Shown here: piece by piece, positions 42,884 to 51,547 of the stretch
How positions within the stretch are numbered: position 1 is the stretch's first letter
Layout of the letters: each line of letters begins with the position of its first letter
Assembly (NCBI GenBank): GCA_017483195.1
Contig: JAFULR010000002.1
Span: forward strand, 58,597-122,596
Source of the DNA: Clostridia bacterium
GTDB taxonomy: Bacteria > Bacillota > Clostridia > Oscillospirales > CAG-272
Direction: 5' to 3'
DNA: 64,000 nt
Notes under the pieces: model-generated
What the model saw: the letters and a program-made list of their open reading frames with translations, nothing else
Database searches by the model: none
Told to the model about the DNA's origin: nothing
Translations under genes and position numbers: made by a program

Positions 42884-44232
42884 AATTCATAAAATATATA
42901 CTGATTTTCATTATTTGTACCTTGCTTTTTTGCTCCTGCAATAATTCCGACGGCAGCGACACTCCGGCTTCATCGGGTAAAACCGTCAGCCTTAACGTCT
43001 ATAACTGGGGAGAATACATCTCGGACGAGGACGACGAGGAGTACGGACTTTTCGACGTAAACGCAGGCTTTGAGGCTTATTATAAGGAAAAATACGGTGT
43101 GGAGGTAAAGGTCAATTACTCGACCTACGCCACAAACGAGGATATGTACGCAAAGCTTACAAACAGCGCCGTATCCTACGATATCGTGATCCCTTCCGAT
43201 TATATGATCCAGAAGATGATCGCCAACGATATGCTCCTTCCCCTTGATTTTTCAAAGCTGACGAACTACTCAAATATCAGCGATAGCTTTAAAAATATGT
43301 ATTACGATCCTGAGAATTTGTACAGCGTTCCCTATACCTACGGTATGGTTGGAATAATCTACAATTCCGAATTCGTAAAGCCGGATGACGTCAAAGGTGA
43401 GAGCTGGGAGCTTCTCTGGAATGAAAAGTATGCAGGAAAGATACTTCAGTTCAACAATCCTCGCGATGCTTTTGCCACCGCAATGTATAAGGAGGGACTG
43501 AATATAAACTCCTCGGATCCTTCCGATTGGGACAAGGCTCTTGCAGAGCTTAAGGCACAGAAGCCCATACTTCAGGGCTACGTGAACGACGAGATCTTCA
43601 ATAAAATGAAGAGCGCATCCGCGTGGATTTCCGCATATTTTGCGGGCGACTATCTTACAATGGCGGCGGACAATACCGACCTTCGCTTCTACTATCCTAC
43701 GGAGGGCACGAACTATTTCGTTGATGCTATGTGTATCCCAAAAACATCAAAGAATTACGATATAGCCCTTGAATATATCAATTATATGATAGGAGTTGAG
43801 GCAGCAACTGCCAACGCGCTCTATATTGGCTACGCTTCTCCCAACCAAGCCGTTCTTGACAGCGACTATTACAAGGAAATGCTTGATTACAACTACAGCA
43901 TTTACGATGACGAGGACAACTGCCTCGTTGATGCTTGGGATATCCTTTACGGAAAGACAAAGGATGAGGCTAATATAAGCTACCCTTACAATCCCGCTTA
44001 TGAGGATTACTATAAGGACGAGAGCATTGACATCCAGACTCACGTTACCTCCCTTTGGGAAAGCTTGAAGACCGAAAATTCCACGGAGCTTTGGGTTCAT
44101 ATAACGAGTGCCGCAATCGTGATAAGCGTCCTCGGATTTGCGATACGCTCAACCTATATCAGAAAAAAGCGATCCAAATTCTATCGCGACCGGGACCGCG
44201 AGATAAGAAAGCAAAAACAAGCACAGAAATAA
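42880..44232 (+). CDS. potD: Polyamine-binding lipoprotein PotD with carboxyl membrane tail
   Basis: Solute-binding protein of the importer. Signal and lipobox L-F-C-S-C near residues 15-20, then a binding domain with N-V-Y-N-W-G-E-Y-I, Y-D-I-V-I-P-S-D-Y and P-Y-T-Y-G, the usual PotD motifs. At 450 residues it is about 100 longer than usual. The extra part ends in a hydrophobic span (about 406-424) and a very basic tail (K-K-R-S-K...K-Q-K-Q-A-Q-K). It would thus be tied to the membrane at both ends. Start is GTG, coupled to potC. Confidence 0.92.
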   Translation: MKFIKYILIFIICTLLFCSCNNSDGSDTPASSGKTVSLNVYNWGEYISDEDDEEYGLFDVNAGFEAYYKEKYGVEVKVNYSTYATNEDMYAKLTNSAVSYDIVIPSDYMIQKMIANDMLLPLDFSKLTNYSNISDSFKNMYYDPENLYSVPYTYGMVGIIYNSEFVKPDDVKGESWELLWNEKYAGKILQFNNPRDAFATAMYKEGLNINSSDPSDWDKALAELKAQKPILQGYVNDEIFNKMKSASAWISAYFAGDYLTMAADNTDLRFYYPTEGTNYFVDAMCIPKTSKNYDIALEYINYMIGVEAATANALYIGYASPNQAVLDSDYYKEMLDYNYSIYDDEDNCLVDAWDILYGKTKDEANISYPYNPAYEDYYKDESIDIQTHVTSLWESLKTENSTELWVHITSAAIVISVLGFAIRSTYIRKKRSKFYRDRDREIRKQKQAQK

Positions 44233-44238
44233 AACCTT

Positions 44239-44262
44239 AACCACCTGCTTTTGCAGGTGGTT
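44239..44262 (+). terminator. Terminator of potABCD
   Basis: A 10-bp stem (44239-44248 with 44253-44262), tetraloop, T-run. Confidence 0.85.
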
Positions 44263-44264
44263 TT

Positions 44265-44294
44265 TGCATATTTTTTTATTTTACGGCAATACTA
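44265..44294 (+). promoter_or_regulatory. Candidate sigma-G promoter of the GerA-family gene
   Basis: TGCATA (44265-44270) fits the sigma-G -35 TGMATA. After 17 bases comes AATACTA (44288-44294), one base off the -10 CATACTA. Forespore expression would suit the gene. Support is motif-only. Confidence 0.45.
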
Positions 44295-44321
44295 ATCGTA
44301 TTAATTATGAAAGGTTTTGCT

Positions 44322-45731
44322 ATGAATAAGCTAACAAACGATTACAGAGAAAACGTAGCGGCACTCGACTCCATCCTTTCAGTTAAGGAGAATTTTGATA
44401 TTCTGAAGAAAACGCTGATAATCGGAGAGGATGAACTGACACTTTATTTTATAGACGGTTTTGTTAAGGATGCCGTGATGCAGAAAATGATGGTGCATTT
44501 TCTATCGCTCAAATCCCTCGGAGAGCGCACGGACAGAAGCGCGCAGGACTTTCTTTTTCACAATGTTCCCTACGTTGAAGCGGATGTAACAGACGATATC
44601 GATACTATGGTTCAGATGATGCTCTCGGGAGCAACGGTGATCCTCGGCTCTGCGTTCTTAAATCGCGGAATTATCGTGGATGCTCGCACTTATCCTGCGC
44701 GTGATACCGCCGAGCCTGAGAACGACCGCGTTATAAAGGGCGCGCGCGACGGTTTTGTGGAAACTCTTATCTTCAATACCGCGCTAATTCGTCGCAGAAT
44801 ACGCGATCCGCATCTCAGAATGTCCTATATGACGGTCGGAACACGGTCCAAAACCGACATTGTTGTATGCTATATCGATGATAAAGCAGATCCCTCTTAC
44901 GTAGCCTCATTGAAGCAAAAAATATCTTCAATAAAGACGGAGGCATTGACCGTCGGTATGCAGAGCCTTGCGGAGTGCCTTATTCCAAGCAGATGGTATA
45001 ATCCCTTCCCTAAGGTTCGTACTACCGAGCGCCCCGATGCCGCCGCGGCTCAGCTTATGGAAGGTAATGTTCTTATAATATGCGACAATACGCCCGAGGT
45101 TATGGTTCTTCCCGCATCGTTGTTCGACTTTATGCAGGACACAAACGATTTCTATTTTCCGCCGCTCACGGGCAGCTATCTGCGAGTGGTAAGATATATG
45201 ATCTTCTTTATGACCCTTCTTTTTATGCCGCTTTGGCTCATAGCGATACACAATCCGGAAGCCGTTCCTCCGTGGCTTGATTTTGTGCTTCCTCAAGAGC
45301 ACGGCAGATTGCCCATAATCGTTCAATTATTCCTCGCGGAATTTATAATCGACGGCTTGCGACTTGCATCAATGAATACACCCGGAATGCTTTCCAATTC
45401 ACTTTCAGTTATCGGCGGTCTTATTTTAGGGGATTTTTCAATACAGATCGGATGGCTCATACCGGAGGTTGTGGTTTACGGCGCGTTCGTTGCCATCGCC
45501 AATTTCTCACAACGCAATTACGAGCTTGGCTATGCCTTCAAATTTCTGCGCTTGATCTTGCTCATTTTGACCTGGTTCTTCAATTTCTGGGGATTTGCCG
45601 CAGGGCTCGTTCTCTGTTTTGTGCTTCTCGTCAGCAACAAAACTCTCAACGGAGAGCGCTCATACCTCTATCCCCTCATTCCCCTTGATAAAAAAGCGCT
45701 CAAAAGAATGATTTTCAGGGTGAGGAAATAA
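44322..45731 (+). CDS. GerA-family spore germination protein, SpoVAF-like
   Basis: Spore inner-membrane protein of 469 residues. The soluble amino domain (about 1-275) contains E-P-E-N-D-R-V-I-K-G-A-R-D-G-F-V-E-T and R-R-R-I-R-D-P-H-L-R, the hallmark of GerAA/SpoVAF proteins. Five membrane spans follow, with P-P-L-T-G-S-Y-L-R-V before the first. The length and strongly conserved amino part favour SpoVAF. There is no GerAB/GerAC or spoVA operon beside it, so it is an orphan. The ATG at 44322 follows GAAAGG; the upstream ATG lacks a site. Confidence 0.87.
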   Translation: MNKLTNDYRENVAALDSILSVKENFDILKKTLIIGEDELTLYFIDGFVKDAVMQKMMVHFLSLKSLGERTDRSAQDFLFHNVPYVEADVTDDIDTMVQMMLSGATVILGSAFLNRGIIVDARTYPARDTAEPENDRVIKGARDGFVETLIFNTALIRRRIRDPHLRMSYMTVGTRSKTDIVVCYIDDKADPSYVASLKQKISSIKTEALTVGMQSLAECLIPSRWYNPFPKVRTTERPDAAAAQLMEGNVLIICDNTPEVMVLPASLFDFMQDTNDFYFPPLTGSYLRVVRYMIFFMTLLFMPLWLIAIHNPEAVPPWLDFVLPQEHGRLPIIVQLFLAEFIIDGLRLASMNTPGMLSNSLSVIGGLILGDFSIQIGWLIPEVVVYGAFVAIANFSQRNYELGYAFKFLRLILLILTWFFNFWGFAAGLVLCFVLLVSNKTLNGERSYLYPLIPLDKKALKRMIFRVRK

Positions 45732-45742
45732 AACAAAACGAT

Positions 45743-45945
45743 AAATTGGGATTTATCGGGATGTTAGTTTGTACTACACGCAAGATCCTTCGGTCGTTTC
45801 ACTCCCTCGAGGATGACGCGTGTGTTCTTCGCAAGCGCTGATTACGCGCGTCATTCTTGAGCGTCAGCGAAGAATCTTGCGCGGCAGATGAACTATGGAT
45901 TTTTGCCATTTGGTTTCAAACTAACTCTCCCATAAATCAAAATTT
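45743..45945. mobile_element. MITE-like nested inverted-repeat element, non-coding
   Basis: Outer repeats (45750-45771 and 45917-45938) are inverted with 18 of 22 matches. Inside them a second, imperfect inverted repeat (about 45779-45885) has arms built on C-G-C-A-A-G-A-T-C-C-T-T-C and G-A-A-G-A-A-T-C-T-T-G-C-G. There is no ORF. It fills most of the non-coding gap after the GerA-family gene. No clear target duplication is visible. Confidence 0.6.
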
Positions 45946-45969
45946 GAAATACCTATAGTAATCAATAAT

Positions 45970-46003
45970 AAACACCCCACACAAAAAATTGTGTGGGGTG
46001 TTT
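45970..46003. terminator. Terminator
   Basis: A 13-bp stem A-A-A-C-A-C-C-C-C-A-C-A-C with its complement (45970-45982 with 45991-46003). A+T-rich flanks on both sides let it serve either strand, most likely the minus-strand unknown gene. Confidence 0.75.
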
Positions 46004-46055
46004 ATTTAGTTATATTGCAATATTTTAGTGGTTCTTATTACAAAATATCCCATTT

Positions 46056-46961
46056 TCAATTTTTCCATTTCAAAGAAATATAGTTGGCAATTTCCTTTGT
46101 TGTATCGTTTTCTAATATATACAAAAAATATTTAATATCAATAACCTTTTGGCGAACCAATTCACCATACGGAATAATCACCTCGAGTCTATGCATTTCA
46201 TCAGTAAAATTGTTTACTTCTTTATTTAACAACTCGCGAGTGATTTTGAGCCATTCCTCATTATCTGCCTTCCAAACAAGATATTCATCCTCATTCTCAA
46301 ATAATTCTTTAGCATACTCAAGCGTAAATTCAAATTCTTCATACCATTTTTTCAAGTACTCACCATAAACCCAACTTAAAGGATCAACGCCCTCGGATAT
46401 TTTCAATGCTAACCAACGGTCATATCCATTCCAATTCACAAAATCTTGAAATCTAACATACTCTTTCTCAGGCGAAGAAAGCTCATCAATGCACAAATAA
46501 TATTTATTTTCACCTATGGATACTTTTTGATTAAGCAAAGCATTGGGGTATTGATTGGATTGCTTTGACGTAAGAATTATCTTCGCACTTTCATCAATTC
46601 CTTCCAAATGAATATAATACTCTTTTTCATATTCAACATCTCTCAAATATTCCCCCAAAAATGCTCCTGAATCACCGTATTGATAAATGAATCCAACAAT
46701 ACGCACAATGCCTTCGGAATCAATAATATAAAGGCCCTCATCACCCAAATTGCAATAATCCAATATTTTATATTCGAGATAGATATCGCTCATAAGTTCA
46801 TTTAGCTTCGCATTATATTCATTTTCGTTTGGTAAAATATTATCAGTAGAAATATTCATCTTAGAATCATTCAAACCATTATTAATTAGCAGTAAAATTG
46901 CTATAACAATTACCGTCAAAGCTATGATAATCAAAAATTTATTAGATAAATGTAATTTCAT
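46056..46961 (-). CDS. Hypothetical membrane-anchored protein, A+T-rich
   Basis: I do not recognise this 301-residue protein. It has one amino span (about 8-26) without a lipobox, so it is anchored with the rest outside. The outer part is rich in Glu, Asp, Tyr, Asn and Lys, with a helical, acidic carboxyl half (E-E-F-E-F-T-L-E-Y-A-K-E-L...). Codons are visibly more A+T-rich than those of truB and trmB, which suggests acquisition. The ATG at 46961 follows GAGGG, ten bases after the truB stop. The longer frame would run inside truB. Confidence 0.65.
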   Translation of the reverse strand: MKLHLSNKFLIIIALTVIVIAILLLINNGLNDSKMNISTDNILPNENEYNAKLNELMSDIYLEYKILDYCNLGDEGLYIIDSEGIVRIVGFIYQYGDSGAFLGEYLRDVEYEKEYYIHLEGIDESAKIILTSKQSNQYPNALLNQKVSIGENKYYLCIDELSSPEKEYVRFQDFVNWNGYDRWLALKISEGVDPLSWVYGEYLKKWYEEFEFTLEYAKELFENEDEYLVWKADNEEWLKITRELLNKEVNNFTDEMHRLEVIIPYGELVRQKVIDIKYFLYILENDTTKEIANYISLKWKN

Positions 46962-46971
46962 AAATTTACCC

Positions 46972-47889
46972 TCACAAGCTAAACGTCTTAATCGCCTTAA
47001 TCGCCGTACCGTTTTCGTACTCTCGGACTTCGCCAAGTGCAAAAAATCCACAATTTGCGCCGTAAAGTCGCACGCGTGTACCGACCTCAAGTTTTGTTCC
47101 TATCTTGTTTTGATATATCTCGCAACCGCTTCTGCAGAGCTTTTCATAGAAGGCAGGCAATTTTACCGCCTCAAGATCCTCAAAAAGCGACTCCGTGGGC
47201 GCAAGCAAACTGTATCGCGCATCAATATCAAGCGCTTCAAGCTCTTCGAGTGTATGGGAATTTTCAATATCAAATCCACCCGCCTGCACTCTGTGAAGCG
47301 CGCTCATAACACCGCCGCACGAAAGACGCGCGCCGATATCCGCGCAAAGTGTACGGATATACGTTCCCGACGAGCATTCAACGTATAGCTCATACTCATT
47401 CGTCTTGTCGGTAGGAGTGCAATCGAGCCTGAATATTTCAATATCCCTCGCCGCTCTTTCAACCTCAATTCCCTCTCGCGCAAGGTCATAGAGCTTTTTG
47501 CCGTCAACCTTGAGCGCGCTGTACATTGGTGGAATTTGCTTTATCCTGCCCAAAAATTCACCGCAAGCGCTCATAACCACATCCCTTGTGGGAATATCAT
47601 TACTCTGTGTAAGTATTTTGCCCGTAATATCCTCTGTATCCGTAGTCAAGCCAAGAGTAAGCCTTGCTATATAAGCTTTTCTGTCCGCAACAAGATATTC
47701 CGCCGCCTTCGCCGCTCTGCCAAGCAGTATCACAAGCACACCCGTGGCAAGCGGATCAAGCGTACCCGTATGTCCTACCTTGCGCGTGCCGTATAGCTTT
47801 CTTATCTTGCCCACAACGTCGTGCGAAGTAATTCCCTCGGGCTTGTTTACTATAAGAACACCATTGGGCTCAAATTTATTTTCACTCAT
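46972..47889 (-). CDS. truB: tRNA pseudouridine-55 synthase
   Basis: Makes pseudouridine 55 in the T loop of tRNAs. The 305-residue protein has the catalytic G-H-T-G-T-L-D-P-L-A-T-G with D45, A-K-A-A-E-Y-L, S-G-T-Y-I-R-T-L and a PUA-like carboxyl region. It starts nine bases after trmB, forming a tRNA-modification pair. In many Firmicutes truB sits with rbfA/ribF instead; those are not here. Confidence 0.96.
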   Translation of the reverse strand: MSENKFEPNGVLIVNKPEGITSHDVVGKIRKLYGTRKVGHTGTLDPLATGVLVILLGRAAKAAEYLVADRKAYIARLTLGLTTDTEDITGKILTQSNDIPTRDVVMSACGEFLGRIKQIPPMYSALKVDGKKLYDLAREGIEVERAARDIEIFRLDCTPTDKTNEYELYVECSSGTYIRTLCADIGARLSCGGVMSALHRVQAGGFDIENSHTLEELEALDIDARYSLLAPTESLFEDLEAVKLPAFYEKLCRSGCEIYQNKIGTKLEVGTRVRLYGANCGFFALGEVREYENGTAIKAIKTFSL

Positions 47890-47898
47890 AAAAACCTC

Positions 47899-48546
47899 TT
47901 AAAATCTTACGTGCGCGGAATATATGGGCTGTCCCTTGTCGGAAAAATTCTTCTCGTATTCCGTCATCACGTTACCATCGTTCATATCGGAGTTATGAAG
48001 ATCGCGCGTAACAAACTCAAGCTTCAAGCCAAATGCTTCAAATTCCTCAAGCGAGAAGTCAAAAAGCCCCTCGTTGTCGGTCTTAAGACGAAGTAATCCG
48101 CCCTCTTTAAGAAGCGTTTTGTATATTTCAAGGAAGGTGTGATATGTAAGTCTTCTCTTCGCGTGTCCCGCCTTGGGCCAGGGATCGCTGAAATTGAGAT
48201 AGATGCAATCAATGCTGTGCGCAGGAAAATACTCAACGAGATTTTTTGCGTCCCCAATAACAAATCTGAGATTGTCGGGTCTTGTGTCCTTTGCCTTTTC
48301 CGCCTTTTCAAGCGCAAGACAAGCAACGTCCGCGATCTTCTCCATAGCAATAAAATTCACGTCGTGATGCTGAGCCGCCATTCCGACCGCAAAATTGCCC
48401 TTTCCGCAACCTATTTCAAGATGAATAGGTCTTTCCTCGGTAAATGCGGACTGCAAATTCATTTTGATCTCCGCGTTTGGAGTAATAAGCAAATGCGCGC
48501 ATGCCTCGATTCTCTCAGCGCCGTGCTTTTTCTTTCTCATTCTCAT
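47899..48546 (-). CDS. trmB: tRNA (guanine-N7)-methyltransferase
   Basis: Methylates G46 in the tRNA variable loop. The 215-residue protein has the SAM motif L-E-I-G-C-G-K-G-N-F (about 43-52), N-F-S-D-P-W-P-K (about 118-125), R-R-L-T-Y-H-T-F and the carboxyl T-E-Y-E-K-N-F-S motif. Basic amino end (M-R-M-R-K-K-K). The start follows AAAGGAAA. Confidence 0.96.
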   Translation of the reverse strand: MRMRKKKHGAERIEACAHLLITPNAEIKMNLQSAFTEERPIHLEIGCGKGNFAVGMAAQHHDVNFIAMEKIADVACLALEKAEKAKDTRPDNLRFVIGDAKNLVEYFPAHSIDCIYLNFSDPWPKAGHAKRRLTYHTFLEIYKTLLKEGGLLRLKTDNEGLFDFSLEEFEAFGLKLEFVTRDLHNSDMNDGNVMTEYEKNFSDKGQPIYSAHVRF

Positions 48547-48582
48547 ATATGTAATTTCCTTTCTGTTTTTTAGGATAAATTA

Positions 48583-48611
48583 TTGACTTTTTTAATAAAA
48601 AATAGTATTAT
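48583..48611 (+). promoter_or_regulatory. Promoter of first DUF975 gene
   Basis: -35 TTGACT (48583-48588), 17-base spacer, -10 TATTAT (48606-48611). Confidence 0.7.
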
Positions 48612-48645
48612 ATTGTCATAAAATGATTTATGGAGGTATCAATTT

Positions 48646-49284
48646 ATGAAAATATCAAATTCTGAAATCCGCGCTAAAGCTCGCGAAGCTCTCGGCGGTA
48701 ATATTTTCGGTAGAACGTGGATAATGTCCCTTGTGGCAGTTGGAGTGATCACGCTCGTAATAAATCTTGCAAGTCAGATAAGCTGCGGTATAGGAACGTT
48801 TCTTGTAACAGGTCCCCTTGGTGTTGGACTCCACATCGCGTTCTTAAAGCTCGCAAAGGGAGAAAAGGATATGGAGATCGGCTCCGTGTTCGACGGTTGC
48901 CACGATTTCGGCTCAAATATGGTGCTCGGTGTAATGTACACCGTTCACGTAATGCTCTGGAGCTTGCTTTTCATCATTCCCGGTATTGTAAAGTTCTATA
49001 GCTACTCTCTTATCTACTACATAAAGGCAGACCACCCCGAATACGGCTGGCGCGAATGCCTTGATGAGAGTGAAAAAATGATGCAGGGCAACAAATGGCG
49101 TCTTTTCTGCCTCAATTTCAGCTTTATCGGTTGGATACTCGTCGGCTCCCTTATCTGCGGCATCGGTGCACTTTGGGTAAGCCCCTATATGCAGGCTTCC
49201 ACCGCGGTTTTCTATGAGGAGCTTAAGCGCGAGCAGGGCTACTATGCAGAACCTGATTTCGCAAGCGAACCCTTCGCTGAATAA
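48646..49284 (+). CDS. DUF975 membrane protein, copy 1
   Basis: A 212-residue protein with about four spans. It begins I-R-A-K-A-R-E-A-L and has the family core W-R-E-C-L-D-E-S-E...G-N-K-W-R-L-F-x-L-N-F-S-F-I-G-W. Function unknown. The start follows TGGAGGT. It is a paralogue of the next gene, but each has its own promoter and terminator, so they are two units. Confidence 0.88.
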   Translation: MKISNSEIRAKAREALGGNIFGRTWIMSLVAVGVITLVINLASQISCGIGTFLVTGPLGVGLHIAFLKLAKGEKDMEIGSVFDGCHDFGSNMVLGVMYTVHVMLWSLLFIIPGIVKFYSYSLIYYIKADHPEYGWRECLDESEKMMQGNKWRLFCLNFSFIGWILVGSLICGIGALWVSPYMQASTAVFYEELKREQGYYAEPDFASEPFAE

Positions 49285-49293
49285 TGCCTTATA

Positions 49294-49327
49294 ATATCTG
49301 CCAACACCGTTGGCAGATATTTTTTTG
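49294..49327 (+). terminator. Terminator of first DUF975 gene
   Basis: A 12-bp stem (49294-49305 with 49309-49320), 3-base loop, T7. Confidence 0.88.
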
Positions 49328-49345
49328 CAAATTAGTAAATCCCCC

Positions 49346-49374
49346 TTGACATTTAGACAAAAAAGTATTACAAT
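49346..49374 (+). promoter_or_regulatory. Promoter of second DUF975 gene
   Basis: -35 TTGACA (49346-49351), 17-base spacer, -10 TACAAT (49369-49374). Confidence 0.78.
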
Positions 49375-49413
49375 TAATGTATATATCTATGCTTATTTTT
49401 TAGGAGGATTATA

Positions 49414-50217
49414 ATGAATCTTACAAATAAACAAATCCGCACTAAAGCACGTTTTCTTTTGGATGAAAACGTATTCGGAAAGGATTGGCTCAAATCCGTA
49501 GTAGCGCATATCGTAATGATGGCAATCGAAGGTGGTATCGGAAGTCTCTTCTCCTCACTTGTCACCACTCTTGCCGCAGGTATCGTATTGCTTATCCTTA
49601 CATATATTCCCGGATCAATTGCGCTTCCAATCATTGTTTACGTTGTTCTTTTTGCTTTGGTGTTTATCTTCACTGCGGGCTTTGCAGGAGTGCTTAGCGC
49701 AGGTTTGACCTCACTCCATACCGACCTTGTAAGAAATAACGACCACATAAGCATCAGAAGAGTATTCGACGGCTTTAAGAACTTCGGCGAAAACTTCGTG
49801 CTTGGTCTTATGACCGCATTGAACGTTCTTCTTTGGACATTCGTATTCATTATTCCCGGTATATATGTTTCCTACTCATACGCACTTGTTTTCCACGTAA
49901 AGAAGGACCATCCCGATTTCACATGGCGTGAGTGCCTTGACGAGAGCGAAAGACTTATGGAGGGCAACCGTTGGAAGCTCTTCAAGCTCAACCTCAGCTT
50001 TATCGGTTGGGCGTTTCTTAGTGGCTTGCTCTTCTTCGGAATCGGTATGTTCTGGATCACTCCTTATATGCAGACATCCTTCGCAATCTTCTATGATGAG
50101 GTTAAGAGACTTAAGGATACCAACGTAGTAAGCCTTGACCCCAGCTCCAAGCAGAAGGTCGATCCCGTTGTTATAACTCCTAATAACATCGGCATTTCCC
50201 TTCATAAAGAAGGTTAA
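49414..50217 (+). CDS. DUF975 membrane protein, copy 2
   Basis: A 267-residue paralogue of the preceding protein sharing I-R-x-K-A-R, H-P-D-F-T-W-R-E-C-L-D-E-S-E-R and L-S-F-I-G-W. It has an extra hydrophobic stretch near 45-85 and a longer, charged carboxyl tail (about 225-267). The start follows AGGAGG. Function unknown; divergence between copies suggests an old duplication. Confidence 0.88.
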   Translation: MNLTNKQIRTKARFLLDENVFGKDWLKSVVAHIVMMAIEGGIGSLFSSLVTTLAAGIVLLILTYIPGSIALPIIVYVVLFALVFIFTAGFAGVLSAGLTSLHTDLVRNNDHISIRRVFDGFKNFGENFVLGLMTALNVLLWTFVFIIPGIYVSYSYALVFHVKKDHPDFTWRECLDESERLMEGNRWKLFKLNLSFIGWAFLSGLLFFGIGMFWITPYMQTSFAIFYDEVKRLKDTNVVSLDPSSKQKVDPVVITPNNIGISLHKEG

Positions 50218-50232
50218 TAATTTAAATTTATT

Positions 50233-50262
50233 GCCTGTTGGCTTTAAGCCAACAGGCTTTTT
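50233..50262. terminator. Terminator, second DUF975 gene / ychF
   Basis: Stem G-C-C-T-G-T-T-G-G-C with its complement (50233-50242 with 50248-50257), then T-rich; A-rich on the other side, so it may serve ychF as well. Confidence 0.85.
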
Positions 50263-50275
50263 ATTTGTATCAGTA

Positions 50276-51370
50276 TTATACGTTAAATCTGAAAAGAACG
50301 ATATCGCCGTCCTTAACGACGTAGTCCTTTCCTTCACTTCGAAGAAGACCCGCATCCTTAACAGCCGCCATTGATCCAAGCTTTGTAAGAACGTCAAAGT
50401 CAACTACCTCTGCGCGAATAAATCCGCGCTCAAAGTCGCTGTGTATTTTTCCTGCTGCCTGGGGCGCTCTCATTCCCTTTGTGATGGTCCAAGCGCGAAC
50501 CTCCTTGGGCCCTGCAGTAAGATAGGAAATAAGTCCGAGAAGTGAGTAGCTTGCCTTTATAAGACGGTCAAGACCGCTTTCGGAAATACCCATATCCTCA
50601 AGGAACATCTTTTTCTCCTCAGCGTCAAGCTCGCTTATCTCCGCCTCTATCTGAGCACAAATAGCAATGATCTCGGAATGCTCCGCAGCGGCAAATTCCT
50701 TAAGCTCGCAGTAGAGAGGATTTTCGGTGGGCTCGTGATCCGCCTCATCCTCGCTAACGTTCGCAACGTAGATAACGGGCTTCATTGTAAGAAGCTGTGT
50801 GTCGCCGAGAAGCTCAAGCTCGTCCGCATCAAGCTCCATGGTGCGCGCACATTTGCCCTCCTCAAGGGTCGCGTGGATGCGTTCAAGAAGCTCAACAGTT
50901 GCCGCAAGCGTCTTGTCGCCCTTCATAGCCTTCTTTACCCTGTCAATTCTGCGCTCAAGTATCTCCATATCGGAGAAAATAAGCTCAAGATTGATGGTTT
51001 CGAGGTCGCGAATGGGATTTATATTTCCGTCAACGTGAATGATGTTGTCGTCCTCGAAGCAACGAACAACGTGAACGATAGCATCCACCTGACGAATGTT
51101 ATCAAGAAATTTATTACCGAGACCCTCTCCCTTGGACGCGCCCTTAACAAGGCCCGCGATGTCAACGAATTCAATAATTGCTGGAGTGTATTTTTCGGGA
51201 TTGTACATCTGCGCAAGCACGTCAAGACGGCTATCGGGCACGGCAACAACACCCACATTGGGCTCGATCGTGCAGAACGGATAGTTAGCTGACTCCGCCC
51301 CGGCATTTGTCAATGCATTAAAAAGTGTACTCTTTCCAACGTTAGGAAGACCTACTATACCAAGCTTCAT
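50276..51370 (-). CDS. ychF: Redox-regulated ATPase YchF (OLA1 family)
   Basis: Obg-related P-loop protein that prefers ATP and binds ribosomes. The 364-residue protein has G-L-P-N-V-G-K-S (7-14), the D-I-A-G-L-V switch, N-V-S-E in place of the usual NKxD, and a carboxyl TGS domain ([18 protein letters not shown]). Every expected mark is present. It has its own promoter. Confidence 0.97.
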   Translation of the reverse strand: MKLGIVGLPNVGKSTLFNALTNAGAESANYPFCTIEPNVGVVAVPDSRLDVLAQMYNPEKYTPAIIEFVDIAGLVKGASKGEGLGNKFLDNIRQVDAIVHVVRCFEDDNIIHVDGNINPIRDLETINLELIFSDMEILERRIDRVKKAMKGDKTLAATVELLERIHATLEEGKCARTMELDADELELLGDTQLLTMKPVIYVANVSEDEADHEPTENPLYCELKEFAAAEHSEIIAICAQIEAEISELDAEEKKMFLEDMGISESGLDRLIKASYSLLGLISYLTAGPKEVRAWTITKGMRAPQAAGKIHSDFERGFIRAEVVDFDVLTKLGSMAAVKDAGLLRSEGKDYVVKDGDIVLFRFNV

Positions 51371-51419
51371 ATATCTATCTCCTTTGTATTAGACCATATT
51401 TATCCATATTAACTTTAGT

Positions 51420-51448
51420 ATTATATCATAAAAATACAAACTTTGCAA
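51420..51448 (-). promoter_or_regulatory. Promoter of ychF
   Basis: Minus strand: -35 TTGCAA (51443-51448), 17-base spacer, extended -10 TGA-TATAAT (51420-51425). Confidence 0.82.
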
Positions 51449-51506
51449 GAGGTTGAGCATACTTATTTTCAGATTGTATAAATAATCGTTCCCTTTGAAA
51501 ACAAGA

Positions 51507-51537
51507 AAAGGCTATCCACAGCTTGTGGATAGCCTTT
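51507..51537 (-). terminator. Terminator of the carbohydrate locus
   Basis: Perfect 14-bp stem (51507-51520 with 51524-51537) right after the ATPase gene, with short A/T ends. Confidence 0.8.
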
Positions 51538-51547
51538 ATGTATCAAA

